A stretch of DNA of 64,000 nt, taken from assembly GCA_024401535.1 (NCBI GenBank), contig JAKSKX010000001.1, positions 186,001 through 250,000 of the forward strand, in the 5' to 3' direction. The position numbers and the translations under genes were made by a program. This stretch comes from Paludibacteraceae bacterium (lineage in GTDB: Bacteria; Bacteroidota; Bacteroidia; Bacteroidales; Paludibacteraceae). Shown here piece by piece: positions 43,133-53,311 of the stretch (positions are counted from its first letter, which is position 1; the number at the start of each line of letters is the position of its first letter). The notes under the pieces were generated by a model, which was not told where the DNA came from, did no database searches, and saw only the letters and a program-made list of their open reading frames with translations.

Positions 43133-43339
43133 TTAATACTTTATCTTATTTCTGTTAGCACGCTTTTTTCTATATTGTTCTTTCATTTTTGCGGAACCAG
43201 AACCATGTGTGCCTTTGATATAGGAAGTCTTCTTGGCCTTAGTCTTTACTTTCTGTTCCTTGTTTGGATTTGCAGGTTCAGAAGACTTCGACTTTTTAAA
43301 GACAATTCCATTAAGTAAGATATCATCAATATTATCCAT
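43133..43339 (-). CDS. Small basic hypothetical protein
   Basis: A 68-residue lysine-rich protein from the ATG at 43339 (MDNIDDILLNGIVF), 22 bases after the lepA stop. The C-terminal half is strongly basic (KKTSYIKGTHGSGSAKMKEQ), which suggests RNA or ribosome binding. It is likely co-transcribed with lepA. No domain recognised. Confidence 0.5.
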   Translation of the reverse strand: MDNIDDILLNGIVFKKSKSSEPANPNKEQKVKTKAKKTSYIKGTHGSGSAKMKEQYRKKRANRNKIKY

Positions 43340-43361
43340 AAATGTGATAAGTTTACAAATG

Positions 43362-45173
43362 TTAATCAAGTTTTAGAACCTCGAGGAATGCTTTCTGTGG
43401 CACTTCAACTGTGCCGATCTGCTTCATACGTTTTTTACCTTTCTTCTGCTTTTCAAGAAGCTTACGCTTACGTGATATATCACCTCCGTAACACTTCGCT
43501 GTCACATCCTTGCGGACAGCCTTGATAGTTTCCCTAGCGATGATCTTTGCACCTATGGCAGCCTGAATGGCAACTTCGAACTGCTGACGAGGAATCAAGT
43601 CTTTAAGCTTTTCGCACATACGCTTTCCAAGTGTATATGCATTGTCAATATGAGTAAGAGTTGACAAGGCATCCACAGCCTCACCGTTAAGCAAAACATC
43701 AAGTTTTATGAGCTTGGATTCACGCATTTCGCTTGGATGATAATCAAATGACGCATATCCTTTAGAGATACTTTTTAGCTTATCATAGAAGTCAAAAACT
43801 ATCTCGCCTAGAGGCATATTATATATCAGTTCTACCCTATTTCCTGATATATAGTCTTGTCTGACAAGTTCTCCTCTTTTTCCAAGACAAAGTGACATAA
43901 TAGGACCGATATAGTCGGCTGCCGTGATGATTGAAGCACGGATATATGGTTCCTCAATATGGTCTATTAGAGTCAATTCCGGTAGTCCAGACGGATTGTG
44001 TACCTCTATCATTTCCCCTTTCTTGGTATAGACATTATAGCGCACGTTTGGAACAGTCGTAATAACGTCCATATTGAATTCGCGGTCAAGTCTTTCCTGA
44101 ATGATTTCCATGTGAAGCATACCTAGGAAACCGCATCTGAAGCCGAATCCAAGAGCAAGAGATGACTCTGCCTGGAATGTTAGTGAGGCATCATTAAGCT
44201 GAAGCTTTTCCATAGATGCACGCAGGTTCTCGAAATCCTCAGTTTCAATAGGATAAACTCCAGCATATACCATTGGCTTTACTTCCTCGAATCCCTCGAT
44301 AGCGTTTTCGCAAGGATTATCTACATGAGTGATTGTATCTCCAACCTTTACTTCTGTACTAGTCTTTATACCAGAAATGATGTATCCCACATTACCTGCA
44401 GAAATACTCTTTCTAGGCTCCATATCAAGGCGAAGAATACCTATTTCGTCTGCAAGATATTCCTTCTCTGTCGCAACAAACTTTACATTTTCCCCAGGTT
44501 TAAGAGTACCGTTTACAACCTTAAAATAGGCTATAATTCCTCGGAAAGGGTTAAATATAGAGTCGAAAATCAAGCACTGTAAAGGAGCATTTGGATCTCC
44601 TACTGGAGGAGCTATCCTCTCCACAATAGCATGAAGAATGTTCTCGACGCCCTCTCCTGTTTTTCCACTGGCTCTTATGATTTCTTCTCTCTTGCAGCCC
44701 AAAAGGTCTATAATCTGGTCTTCAACCTCTTCTGGCATCGCTCCCGGGAGGTCAATTTTGTTCAATACAGGAATGATCTCAAGGTCATGCTCAAGTGCCA
44801 TGTATAGGTTCGAGATTGTCTGTGCCTGAATACCCTGAGAAGCGTCAACTATAAGCAAAGCGCCCTCGCACGCTGCAATGGAACGGGATACTTCGTAGCT
44901 GAAGTCCACATGTCCAGGAGTGTCAAGAAGGTTCAGCACATATTTGTCTTTTGACTTGAATTCTTCCTTGTCTCCAGTATATGTATAGTCCATTTGGATT
45001 GCATGGCTCTTGATAGTGATTCCACGCTCTCTTTCCAATTCCATATCATCGAGCACCTGTGCCTGCAAATCTTTTCCTGTAACGGTCTTAGTCATCTCAA
45101 GCAGACGGTCTGCCAAAGTACTTTTACCATGGTCGATATGGGCGATAATGCAGAAATTTCTTATATTCTTCAT
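43362..45173 (-). CDS. lepA: Elongation factor 4 (LepA)
   Basis: Ribosome-associated translational GTPase that helps back-translocation and initiation. It is 603 residues, normal length. The P-loop [14 protein letters not shown] is at residues 11-24, DTPGHVDF at about 84 and NKIDLPGA at about 138. The EF4-specific C-terminal domain ends with the basic GKKRMKQIG segment. A TAAATTTG box sits just upstream (plus 45194-45201). Confidence 0.97.
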   Translation of the reverse strand: MKNIRNFCIIAHIDHGKSTLADRLLEMTKTVTGKDLQAQVLDDMELERERGITIKSHAIQMDYTYTGDKEEFKSKDKYVLNLLDTPGHVDFSYEVSRSIAACEGALLIVDASQGIQAQTISNLYMALEHDLEIIPVLNKIDLPGAMPEEVEDQIIDLLGCKREEIIRASGKTGEGVENILHAIVERIAPPVGDPNAPLQCLIFDSIFNPFRGIIAYFKVVNGTLKPGENVKFVATEKEYLADEIGILRLDMEPRKSISAGNVGYIISGIKTSTEVKVGDTITHVDNPCENAIEGFEEVKPMVYAGVYPIETEDFENLRASMEKLQLNDASLTFQAESSLALGFGFRCGFLGMLHMEIIQERLDREFNMDVITTVPNVRYNVYTKKGEMIEVHNPSGLPELTLIDHIEEPYIRASIITAADYIGPIMSLCLGKRGELVRQDYISGNRVELIYNMPLGEIVFDFYDKLKSISKGYASFDYHPSEMRESKLIKLDVLLNGEAVDALSTLTHIDNAYTLGKRMCEKLKDLIPRQQFEVAIQAAIGAKIIARETIKAVRKDVTAKCYGGDISRKRKLLEKQKKGKKRMKQIGTVEVPQKAFLEVLKLD

Positions 45174-45193
45174 CTAAAATAATTAATTTTCTG

Positions 45194-45201
45194 CAAATTT
45201 A
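45194..45201 (-). promoter_or_regulatory. Probable -7 element for lepA
   Basis: The minus strand reads TAAATTTG 20 bases before the lepA start, back-to-back with a TACATTTG box on the plus strand for the next gene. Confidence 0.45.
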
Positions 45202-45213
45202 ATCTTTTTTTTC

Positions 45214-45221
45214 TACATTTG
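45214..45221 (+). promoter_or_regulatory. Probable -7 element for the TPR gene
   Basis: TACATTTG at 45214-45221 is 55 bases upstream of the ATG at 45277. Confidence 0.45.
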
Positions 45222-45276
45222 CATTATTCGAAAATACTTAATTTGTACATTCAGTTACATTTAGTGATGTTTGGAT

Positions 45277-47427
45277 ATGAAGGAAGATGTAATAAAACTA
45301 TATAGGACCGTATGCAAATACGTTTTGAATGACATACCGGCCCAAGCTGTTGTTTCCTTGAGGGAAATGATTGTTTGCGCCGAGAGGGAAACATCCAAGG
45401 ACTTGTCTCCAATGTTAAATTTGCTAGAAAAGGAAGAGATGAATTTGATGTCTTTCTATTCATATACTATAGATAAAGATTTATCGTTGGATAATCCAAT
45501 TTTTACAAAAGTAAAAAGAAATTTATTGTCAATAGCAGACAAGGTAAAGACGTCAATGTACAGTGATGTGTTCAAAGAAAGGAATTTGTTGGACTTTACG
45601 GAAAATATATCAGTCATAAAGGACTATTACAAGGCCAAAACACTTTCAAGCGTATTGAGCGGAAGCGGTATAGGAACTTCGACCCAATGCGACATAAGAC
45701 AGAGGGATTTTGCTACAATCAAAGTGTTTGACTTTATACGTTCCGCCTATTATCTTACCGAACAAGAAAGTTTGGAGATTTTGAATGTACTTAGGGGTGA
45801 GTCTGTTAGAGAGAGAGAGAAGGCCTTGATAGTGTCTGCTTTGATGCTGTCCTTGATAAAGGAGTTTGACGAATACAAAGTTAGGATTCTGCTTGACGTT
45901 GCAGACCTAGGTAAGCATGTTCTAGTGAGGGCTAAGGTTGCACTGCTTCTCGCCATGTACCTCTATAACGAGAGGTTGAAACTAAATGAGGGCTTATACG
46001 GCCTGTTGGCCCGGGAAGTTGATGACAACAGGGATTTATATATAGACATCTATGTCCAGCTTGTGAAGTCAAAATATACGGGCAAGTCAGGCTCAATTCT
46101 TAATGATCTGGCAAGTACAATTTCAAGTGACAAGGATTTATCCAGCAGAATAATAGACCATAAGCTCACGTTGGACGAGGATGATGCATTGTTCTCTAAG
46201 GTAACAGACAAGATAAGCGGTTATCTGGACAGGCAGAATAATGGCGAGGACGTGAACTTCTCTTCCCAGCTCTATATTCAGAACGAGCCTTTCTTCGCAA
46301 ATATATATGCTTTTTTCCTACCGTTTTCTCTTGAGGAAAGCAAGGTGTTCGAGGAGTTCGGTGAGGTTACAAAAGAAAACGAAAGCAAGTATTATTTCAT
46401 ATACTCCAATACATATTTGTGTGACGTTGACAAGTTCCACACCCTTTTCTCGTTGAAGAAGATGGGAGATATGCTTGGTCAGGCAATTAAAGGTATTCCG
46501 AAGGATATGGTAATTCCATTTGATAATGTTGAGCTGTGCACCAAGGACCTTTTGAGGAACTATATATTCAACATGTATCGCTTCTACTATTTCTGTGTGG
46601 CCGCTAATTCATATAAGAATCCATTTCTTTCGTCTTTACAAATGTATAAGCTGGATGTCTTAAGCGGAATGTCCAAAGAAAATGTAAACTCAATTACTAA
46701 CATATATTATGTTAACGGAGCTTATGAGGATATTGTCGAGATAATAAACAGAAACGAGTCAGTGTGTGGAGGAGAGCTCTTCCTTCGCAAACGAGGTGTA
46801 GCTCTGCACCGCCTTACGAGGTATTCTGACGCATTGTTGGACCTCGAGAGTGCTAACTTGATACATGAAAGGGCTTCCACCCTGTTTACTTTGTCAGACT
46901 GTTACGAGGCGATAGGCAACAAGAAGAAGGCATTGGAATGCCTTGAAAATGCTTTGAAGCTTAAGGACAACGACTACAAGGCCAAGATCAAGCTTGCCGA
47001 ACTGTATATAGGTCTTGGAAAAGAGAAACTGGCACTCGACACATTAAGCTATCTTGACTATGAATTGTCGGAGAGTGATAATGCAGAGGATTTTGAGAAG
47101 GTAAGGGACATGTTCGTAAGTTTCGATCGTTCAATGGTCAGACATCACCTGGAGAAAGCAGATATTCAAGCAGCAAGGGAGTATATGGAACATTTAGAGG
47201 GGCATTTAGCCACTTATATGAACGAGGAAGACCACATTCTTGCCTCTCATTTGAAACTCGCCTCAGATGGCTATAAAGCGGCAAAGCAGAGCTACCTTGC
47301 CGCTACCAGGTCTTCGGATGTCATATGCCGTTGTTTTGAGTCAGACAGCCAGCTTCTGTCATCAATGGGAATAGACAAGGCCAAGCAGCTGATGTACCTT
47401 AACGACATAATATTGTCTATGGTCTAG
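45277..47427 (+). CDS. Large TPR-containing protein
   Basis: A 716-residue protein from the ATG at 45277. The first 450 residues are helical with no named domain. From about 500 to 620 there are several TPR repeats (for example SDCYEAIGNKKKALECLENA), then a helical tail. No signal peptide or membrane helix, so it is cytoplasmic. Its last four bases overlap the convergent XRE gene. Function unknown. Confidence 0.7.
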   Translation: MKEDVIKLYRTVCKYVLNDIPAQAVVSLREMIVCAERETSKDLSPMLNLLEKEEMNLMSFYSYTIDKDLSLDNPIFTKVKRNLLSIADKVKTSMYSDVFKERNLLDFTENISVIKDYYKAKTLSSVLSGSGIGTSTQCDIRQRDFATIKVFDFIRSAYYLTEQESLEILNVLRGESVREREKALIVSALMLSLIKEFDEYKVRILLDVADLGKHVLVRAKVALLLAMYLYNERLKLNEGLYGLLAREVDDNRDLYIDIYVQLVKSKYTGKSGSILNDLASTISSDKDLSSRIIDHKLTLDEDDALFSKVTDKISGYLDRQNNGEDVNFSSQLYIQNEPFFANIYAFFLPFSLEESKVFEEFGEVTKENESKYYFIYSNTYLCDVDKFHTLFSLKKMGDMLGQAIKGIPKDMVIPFDNVELCTKDLLRNYIFNMYRFYYFCVAANSYKNPFLSSLQMYKLDVLSGMSKENVNSITNIYYVNGAYEDIVEIINRNESVCGGELFLRKRGVALHRLTRYSDALLDLESANLIHERASTLFTLSDCYEAIGNKKKALECLENALKLKDNDYKAKIKLAELYIGLGKEKLALDTLSYLDYELSESDNAEDFEKVRDMFVSFDRSMVRHHLEKADIQAAREYMEHLEGHLATYMNEEDHILASHLKLASDGYKAAKQSYLAATRSSDVICRCFESDSQLLSSMGIDKAKQLMYLNDIILSMV

Positions 47428-47912
47428 ATGCGTTTCATCTCATATTCAGAAAAGGTGTTGTCCGTATAAAGAACAATGACCTTTTTGACCTGCTTTTCAG
47501 CAGAGACCGGCGTACTAGAAGGTTCCGTTTCAGGAGCCTTTTTTTGTGCATTGCCATCCGTTTCTTCCGTTTTTCCGTCTTCTTGATGACCTTTTTTATA
47601 GTATGGAGCCTGTGCTTCCGCTTCTGTTACAACCTCTGCCTTAGTTTTAGTATCGTCATCTAGTTCAAATAGTGCCGGCTGGCTGTATTCGGTAGTTTTA
47701 GGTGTGTTATACATGCTACCTTCACCACGGACAAGCCATTCGTACCTTAGGCCAGGAAAAGCCCTTAGGATCTTGTCAACAATGTCAAGGCTTGGTTTGT
47801 TTCTACCGCTAGTAATATGTGAAACCTGTGCTGGCTGTATATCTATCTTATTTGCAAACGTAGTCGGACTAAGATTTGCAGAATCCATTATCTTTAATAT
47901 TCTATCTTTCAC
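47424..47912 (-). CDS. XRE-family helix-turn-helix regulator
   Basis: A 162-residue regulator. Residues 1-60 form a Cro/C1-type HTH (LSPTTFANKIDIQPAQVSHI, with the recognition helix around 27-38). The C-terminal 100 residues are acidic and low-complexity, with a short beta-like end (KVIVLYTDNTFSEYEMKRI). It overlaps the TPR gene by 4 bases tail to tail. A TACCTTTG box is at plus 47944-47951. Such regulators are common single genes in Bacteroides; targets are unknown. Confidence 0.85.
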   Translation of the reverse strand: MKDRILKIMDSANLSPTTFANKIDIQPAQVSHITSGRNKPSLDIVDKILRAFPGLRYEWLVRGEGSMYNTPKTTEYSQPALFELDDDTKTKAEVVTEAEAQAPYYKKGHQEDGKTEETDGNAQKKAPETEPSSTPVSAEKQVKKVIVLYTDNTFSEYEMKRI

Positions 47913-47951
47913 TGTAAAGTCTTTTAATAATCTAAATTCGCTGCAAAGGTA

Positions 47952-48930
47952 ATAACTTTATTTTTGTAATTATAATTTTAAATGGTATTTTTAAAAGATG
48001 CAACTTGTAAAGGATAATAAAATATACAATTATAAAATTGTAAGATTGTATATTTTTCTTTTACCCTTATTAAAATTTACAATATTTAGGACAATTTACA
48101 CTCTAGTCTAGTATTCAGTTTTTTATATATTTCAATTATATATTTATATTTCGTTTATAATTTACTGATATTTACTAATATAATGTGCATTTGTAGTTGT
48201 ATTTAATCAATTATTCATTTATATTCCATATTACTCTAATTATCTAATTTTATTCTTTAAATTATATCAGTCAATTTATTGATAATGTGTGAGTATAGCC
48301 ATTATATAATATAAATTATTATAATATAATATCTAACTTTAGCAATTTGTAAAGCAGACTATGATTTCTTGCTTTTTAAGTGTTTTGTTAAATTTTGTAA
48401 ATAATTGAATTTAAAAAAATTATTTACAAAGTTATAATATTTACGGTTTAAAAATATTAAATTGTATTTTATAATTATAAAATATTCCCCTTTTCTCGAG
48501 TGCTCTAAAAATAATCGTTTATGCACTACTCTATTTTTAAATTGTCAAGTGTGTGGTGAATCTATTACATCCTTTTAGTTTTGTATTCGTTTATTTTATG
48601 TTAAATTTATAGTTTGATTGTTTTTGTGATTAAATCATTCTTAATTGGCAAAACGCAAGTATCTTTTTCTCGGTAAAGTTTCATAGCTTATTTTCCAAGT
48701 CTATGAATCTTCTTTATCTTATTCTTGAAAGTTCATTGTATTCTGTATTTTTTATGATGTTTAAAAAAAGGCTAAAATAGTTTTATTTCTTTTGTTTGTT
48801 CTTATTTCTTACTGTCAATGGAATTAGATTAAAACGTTTGTTTATATTGCCAGTTTGAAAAATTATGTTTGTGCATGACATATATATTTCTTTGGTTTCG
48901 CATTTGTCAATAGAATACCCTATTTATTAT
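47952..48930. other. Gene-free, very AT-rich gap
   Basis: About 980 bases between the XRE promoter and the Nudix promoter contain no ORF of note. The base composition is extremely AT-rich, well beyond other gaps in the window. The only clear structure is a perfect 13-base inverted repeat (48394-48406 with 48418-48430). No DnaA-box cluster, tRNA or repeat array was seen. A promoter for the Nudix gene closes it. Confidence 0.6.
48394..48430. repeat. 13-base perfect inverted repeat in the AT-rich gap
   Basis: TTTGTAAATAATT at 48394-48406 is complementary to 48418-48430 across an 11-base loop. No T-run follows, so it is not a typical terminator. Confidence 0.55.
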
Positions 48931-48936
48931 GAATAT

Positions 48937-48967
48937 TTTGAATGCAATACAACAAATTGTAATTTTG
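48937..48967 (+). promoter_or_regulatory. Promoter of the Nudix gene
   Basis: TTTG at 48937-48940 and TAATTTTG at 48960-48967 are 19 bases apart. The transcript would begin near 48974, which excludes the upstream start codon at 48929 for the Nudix protein. Confidence 0.8.
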
Positions 48968-48991
48968 CTCGGAATATTTAGAGAAATTATT

Positions 48992-49435
48992 ATGGAATAC
49001 ACATATAGATATCCCAGACCGGCAGTTACTGCCGATTGCATAGTGATTACACGTGATGCAGACCCCAAGGTGCTCCTTATTCAGCGAGGCAATGAGCCTT
49101 ACAGAGGATATTGGGCATTTCCGGGCGGCTTTATGGACATGGACGAAACTACCGAACAGTGCGCTGTCCGTGAGATGATGGAGGAAACAGGACTGGATGT
49201 ATCTGAACTGAAGCAGATTGGTTGCTATTCAAAAGTGGATAGGGATCCGAGAGGCAGGACCATTACTGTCGCATACCTTGTCGTTATAGCTTCTCCTGTT
49301 CCTGTCAGGGGGCAGGATGATGCCGCAAAGGCGGAATGGTTTTCTTTGTCCGCCATCCCGAAGCTTGCTTTTGACCACGACGAGATAATTTCAGACGCTA
49401 TCAGTCTGTATAACTCGCTATATAATAGTAAATAA
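48992..49435 (+). CDS. Nudix hydrolase
   Basis: Hydrolyses nucleoside diphosphates linked to another group (for example oxidised nucleotides, NADH or ADP-sugars). It is 147 residues from the ATG at 48992, chosen because the promoter lies inside the longer frame. The Nudix box spans about residues 44-66 (GGFMDMDETTEQCAVREMME continuing to the glycine and leucine of the box). The substrate is unknown. It stands alone upstream of dnaX. Confidence 0.92.
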   Translation: MEYTYRYPRPAVTADCIVITRDADPKVLLIQRGNEPYRGYWAFPGGFMDMDETTEQCAVREMMEETGLDVSELKQIGCYSKVDRDPRGRTITVAYLVVIASPVPVRGQDDAAKAEWFSLSAIPKLAFDHDEIISDAISLYNSLYNSK

Positions 49436-49501
49436 ATAAGATGTGGAGTTTCAAATAGTGTGAAAAATAAGAAATAGTGCCGGATGTTTTCATTTTTTTA
49501 C

Positions 49502-49509
49502 TAACTTTG
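49502..49509 (+). promoter_or_regulatory. Probable -7 element for dnaX
   Basis: TAACTTTG lies 32 bases before the dnaX TTG start. Confidence 0.5.
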
Positions 49510-49541
49510 CATACGAATAGAAAACATAACATTTTTTCGCT

Positions 49542-51302
49542 TTGGATTTTATAGTTTCAGCAAGAAAATATAGGCCACAGACATTTCAGAGTGTGGTCGG
49601 ACAGAAGTCTCTGACATCTACTTTGAAGAACGCTATACAGACTGACAGACTTGCTTCTGCCTATCTGTTCTGCGGTCCCAGGGGGTGCGGAAAAACCACT
49701 TGTGCAAGAATCTTTGCAAAAACTATAAACTGCGAGAACCGAACAGCAGATGGCGAAAGTTGTGGTGAGTGCGAGAGCTGCAGGGCTTTTGCCGAGGGAC
49801 GAAGCATGAATATCCACGAACTCGATGCGGCCAGCAACAACTCTGTTGACGATATTCGCGGCCTCATTGAGAAAGTTATGGTGCCGCCCCAGATAGGAAC
49901 GAAGAGCGTGTATATAATTGACGAGGTGCACATGCTGTCAACCCAGGCATTCAATGCGTTCCTCAAGACACTAGAGGAGCCGCCCAAATATGCGATCTTC
50001 ATCCTTGCGACAACAGAGAAGCACAAGGTGCTGCCAACAATCCTTTCCCGATGTCAGATATATGATTTCCAGCGAATGACGATGCAGGATACCATAGACC
50101 ACCTTATGGGGATTGCGGAGAAGGAGGGAATCAGTGCCGTGCCCGAGGCTATGGCTGTCATAGCTCAGAAGGCTGACGGAGGAATGCGAGACGCATTGTC
50201 CATATTTGACCAGGTTGTAGCGTGCTGCGGAAACGAGCTGACATACGACCGTGTGATAGCTAACCTTGGAATACTTGCTGACGAATATTTCTTTAAGATG
50301 ACTGCGGCTTTGAGTCGAGCTGAATACAAGAATGCGGTGGTGCTGCTTGACGAGGTGCTCCGTACCGGATACGATGCAGGTAACTTCATGTCAGGACTCT
50401 CCCTTCATCTCAGGAATGTGCTGATGGCAAAGGATTCCAAGACTGTCGAGCTGCTAGATGTCAGCCAGAACCTGAAGCAGGAGTACCAGGAGCAGGCTCA
50501 GGAATGTAGCGAGAGCTTTCTGTACAAGGCATTGAGGCTGGCGAACGACTGTGACTTGAACTATCGTCAGGCCAAAAACAAGCGTCTGCTTGTGGAGCTT
50601 GCCTTGATTCGCATCTGCAGGACTGCGGACGAAAAAAAAAAACTGAATGACGAGGAGCTAGAGTATCTTTGGGACGATCCGGACATTGACCTTTGGGCTG
50701 ATTTCGAGATACTTTTCAGGATAAAGAGTGTTATTACGCCCGTTGTGAACAATAGCACTACCGGTGCGGCTGTCCAGAATATGGTTGCCGCAACTGACGG
50801 TTCAGGTAGCATGGCAACTGCCGCTACCCCATCAAAACCATTGAAGACAATAAAGCAGGGAGAGATTATAGGCACAAGGCTTGTTCAGGAGCAAGTGTCC
50901 CAAGTGCAGGTTGTTTCTGCGGTACAAGTTACTGAGAGGGAGGCTGTCACTCAGGAGAAGCTTATGTCCGTAATAAAGGAGATGCTGGAAAAGATTCGGG
51001 ATCAGAAGTTATTCTATGCTGCAATTAACAATGCCGTGATAACTCTTGATGAGGAAGTTATAAACATCGGTGTTATAAGCAAGGCCGACCTGCAGATGCT
51101 CAGTCCAACATTCAAGGAGTGGTTCAAGGGGGGGCTTCGTGCAGGACTTCATAACAGCTATCTTGAGATCAGCTATTTCAGGCAGGAGTTGAGCGACGAC
51201 ACCAAGGTACAGACGGAGTCTGAGCTCTTGAAGGACCTGCTTAATGATAGTCCTCTTTTCAAGAAACTGTTTGACGCTCTGGAGCTGGAGCTTGACATGT
51301 AA
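49542..51302 (+). CDS. dnaX: DNA polymerase III subunit gamma/tau
   Basis: Clamp-loader ATPase of the replisome. It is 586 residues and begins with the standard VSARKYRPQTFQSVVGQ. The first codon is TTG: an in-frame stop lies five codons upstream and the next ATG is about 86 codons in, so TTG is the only start that gives a whole protein. Walker A GPRGCGKTT is at 45-53. The zinc cysteines are in CENRTADGESCGECESC, and DEVHML (Walker B) is at about 127. The C-terminal 200 residues are the variable tau region. Confidence 0.95.
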   Translation: MDFIVSARKYRPQTFQSVVGQKSLTSTLKNAIQTDRLASAYLFCGPRGCGKTTCARIFAKTINCENRTADGESCGECESCRAFAEGRSMNIHELDAASNNSVDDIRGLIEKVMVPPQIGTKSVYIIDEVHMLSTQAFNAFLKTLEEPPKYAIFILATTEKHKVLPTILSRCQIYDFQRMTMQDTIDHLMGIAEKEGISAVPEAMAVIAQKADGGMRDALSIFDQVVACCGNELTYDRVIANLGILADEYFFKMTAALSRAEYKNAVVLLDEVLRTGYDAGNFMSGLSLHLRNVLMAKDSKTVELLDVSQNLKQEYQEQAQECSESFLYKALRLANDCDLNYRQAKNKRLLVELALIRICRTADEKKKLNDEELEYLWDDPDIDLWADFEILFRIKSVITPVVNNSTTGAAVQNMVAATDGSGSMATAATPSKPLKTIKQGEIIGTRLVQEQVSQVQVVSAVQVTEREAVTQEKLMSVIKEMLEKIRDQKLFYAAINNAVITLDEEVINIGVISKADLQMLSPTFKEWFKGGLRAGLHNSYLEISYFRQELSDDTKVQTESELLKDLLNDSPLFKKLFDALELELDM

Positions 51303-51341
51303 TATTCAATAATGTATAATAACTAGCAACAATATATAGTC

Positions 51342-53276
51342 GTGATATCCATAAATAATCTTTCGGTAAACTTTGGTGGCAGGGATTTGCTCGAGGAAAT
51401 ATCTTTCGTAGTAAACGATAAGGACAGAATAGCCCTTGTCGGTAGGAATGGAGCCGGAAAGTCAACAATGCTGAAGCTGATAGCAGGACTTCAGAAGCCA
51501 ACAAGCGGAGAAGTGTCAATACCTAAGGGTGTTAAGGTAGGATACCTTCCACAGCATATGATTCACGAGGACGGACTTACCGTAAGGCAGGAGGCAGAAA
51601 AGGCTTTCGCATTTCTGTTCGAGTTGCAGGCAGAGATCGAGTCGTTGGGTATGACAATTGCCGGAAGAGACGATTATGAGAGTGAAGAATATTTGAAGCT
51701 GACAGAGCGTCTGGCAGAAGCAACGGAAAAGCATCATATTCTAGGAGGCTCCAACTTTCAGGGAAACATAGAGAGAACACTCCTTGGTCTGGGTTTCAAC
51801 AGAAACGATTTCGACAGACAGACAAGCGAGTTCAGCGGAGGTTGGAGAATGAGAGTCGAGCTTGCCAAGATATTACTTCAGAAACCTGACATTTTGCTTC
51901 TTGACGAGCCTACTAACCACCTTGATATCGAGAGTGTGTGCTGGCTTGAGAACTTTCTGAAAACCTGCGGTGCGGCAGTCGTTCTAGTCAGCCATGACAG
52001 GGCGTTTCTAGACAATGTGACAAACCGTACAATTGAGATTTCATTGGGCAGAATCTATGACTACAAGGCCAATTACTCGCACTATGTGGAGCTGAGAAAG
52101 GAACGCCGCGAACAACAGATACGAGCATTCGAAAATCAGCAGAAACAGATAGCCGATACCGAGGATTTTATTGAGCGATTCAGGTACAAGGCAACAAAAA
52201 GCGTCCAGGTGCAGAGTCGAATAAAAATGCTTGATAAAATTGAGCGAATAGAGGTTGATATGGAGGATAACAGTGCCCTTCACTTGAAATTTCCTCCCGC
52301 TCCTCATTCCGGATCTGTGTCTGTTGAATGCAAGTCGCTGACAAAGAAATATGACGAACAGGTCGTTCTAGAAAACCTTGATATGGTTATCAAAAGAGGT
52401 GAAAAAGTAGCATTTGTCGGCAAGAATGGAGAGGGAAAATCTACCCTTGTGAAATGTATCATGGGGCAGATTCCATATGAGGGAGAACTCAAGCTGGGAC
52501 ACCTTGTCAAGATAGGATATTTTGCCCAGAACCAGGCTTCGCTTTTGGATGAAAACCTGACAGTATTTGATACCATAGATCGTGTTGCCGTAGGTGAGAT
52601 CAGAACAAGAATAAAGGACATTCTCGGAGCATTCATGTTCGGAGGAGAGGCATCCGAAAAAAAGGTTAAGGTGTTGAGCGGAGGTGAGCGAACACGTCTT
52701 GCTATGATACAGCTTTTACTTCAGCCTGTAAACTTTCTTGTACTAGATGAGCCTACAAATCATTTGGACATGCTTACCAAAGATGTTTTGAAGGAGGCTA
52801 TCAAGGCGTTCGACGGAACCGTTATCGTTGTGTCACATGACCGTGAATTTCTTGACGGTTTGGTTGAAAAGACTTATGAGTTCACAAACCATAAGGCTGT
52901 AGAGCACCTTGGTGGTATATATGAGTTCCTGAAGAGTAAGAATTTTGGTGAGTTGAGAGAGATAGAACTTTCTCAATCCCCTACAAAGTCTTCGACAGAG
53001 GACATCAAAACGCCATCAGACAGCAAACTTTCCTATGAAGCTCAGAAAGAGAGGATGAAGAAAGTAAGAAAGGCAGAGAAGGCTGTTGAGGACAATGAGA
53101 AGGAAATTGCCGAATTGGAGGCCAAAGTGGCAGAGATCGAGGAAAAACTTTCTGCTGCCGATGCTGACCACTCCACTCTTCTTCCGGAATACGAGAAATG
53201 CAAGAAGCGTCTTGATGAGGCGATGTATGAATGGGAAATTCTTTCGGATGAGCTTGAGAAAGTGAAAAATAGCTAA
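51342..53276 (+). CDS. ABC-F family ATPase
   Basis: Ribosome-associated ATPase of the ABC-F type (Uup/EttA-like), without membrane segments. It is 644 residues and starts with GTG. Two ABC domains: Walker A GRNGAGKST (about 34-42) and GKNGEGKST (about 357-365), signatures FSGGWRMRVELA and LSGGERTRLAMI, and LLDEPTNHLD/VLDEPTNHLD. The inter-domain arm (about 230-310) and a C-terminal coiled coil (about 570-640) are present. It may rescue stalled ribosomes; antibiotic protection is possible but not shown. Confidence 0.94.
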   Translation: MISINNLSVNFGGRDLLEEISFVVNDKDRIALVGRNGAGKSTMLKLIAGLQKPTSGEVSIPKGVKVGYLPQHMIHEDGLTVRQEAEKAFAFLFELQAEIESLGMTIAGRDDYESEEYLKLTERLAEATEKHHILGGSNFQGNIERTLLGLGFNRNDFDRQTSEFSGGWRMRVELAKILLQKPDILLLDEPTNHLDIESVCWLENFLKTCGAAVVLVSHDRAFLDNVTNRTIEISLGRIYDYKANYSHYVELRKERREQQIRAFENQQKQIADTEDFIERFRYKATKSVQVQSRIKMLDKIERIEVDMEDNSALHLKFPPAPHSGSVSVECKSLTKKYDEQVVLENLDMVIKRGEKVAFVGKNGEGKSTLVKCIMGQIPYEGELKLGHLVKIGYFAQNQASLLDENLTVFDTIDRVAVGEIRTRIKDILGAFMFGGEASEKKVKVLSGGERTRLAMIQLLLQPVNFLVLDEPTNHLDMLTKDVLKEAIKAFDGTVIVVSHDREFLDGLVEKTYEFTNHKAVEHLGGIYEFLKSKNFGELREIELSQSPTKSSTEDIKTPSDSKLSYEAQKERMKKVRKAEKAVEDNEKEIAELEAKVAEIEEKLSAADADHSTLLPEYEKCKKRLDEAMYEWEILSDELEKVKNS

Positions 53277-53284
53277 ATATTTAC

Positions 53285-53292
53285 TATATTTG
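53285..53292 (+). promoter_or_regulatory. Probable -7 element for rlmB and genes downstream
   Basis: TATATTTG lies 19 bases before the rlmB ATG. Confidence 0.4.
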
Positions 53293-53311
53293 CAGGCAAA
53301 TAATTACTTGT

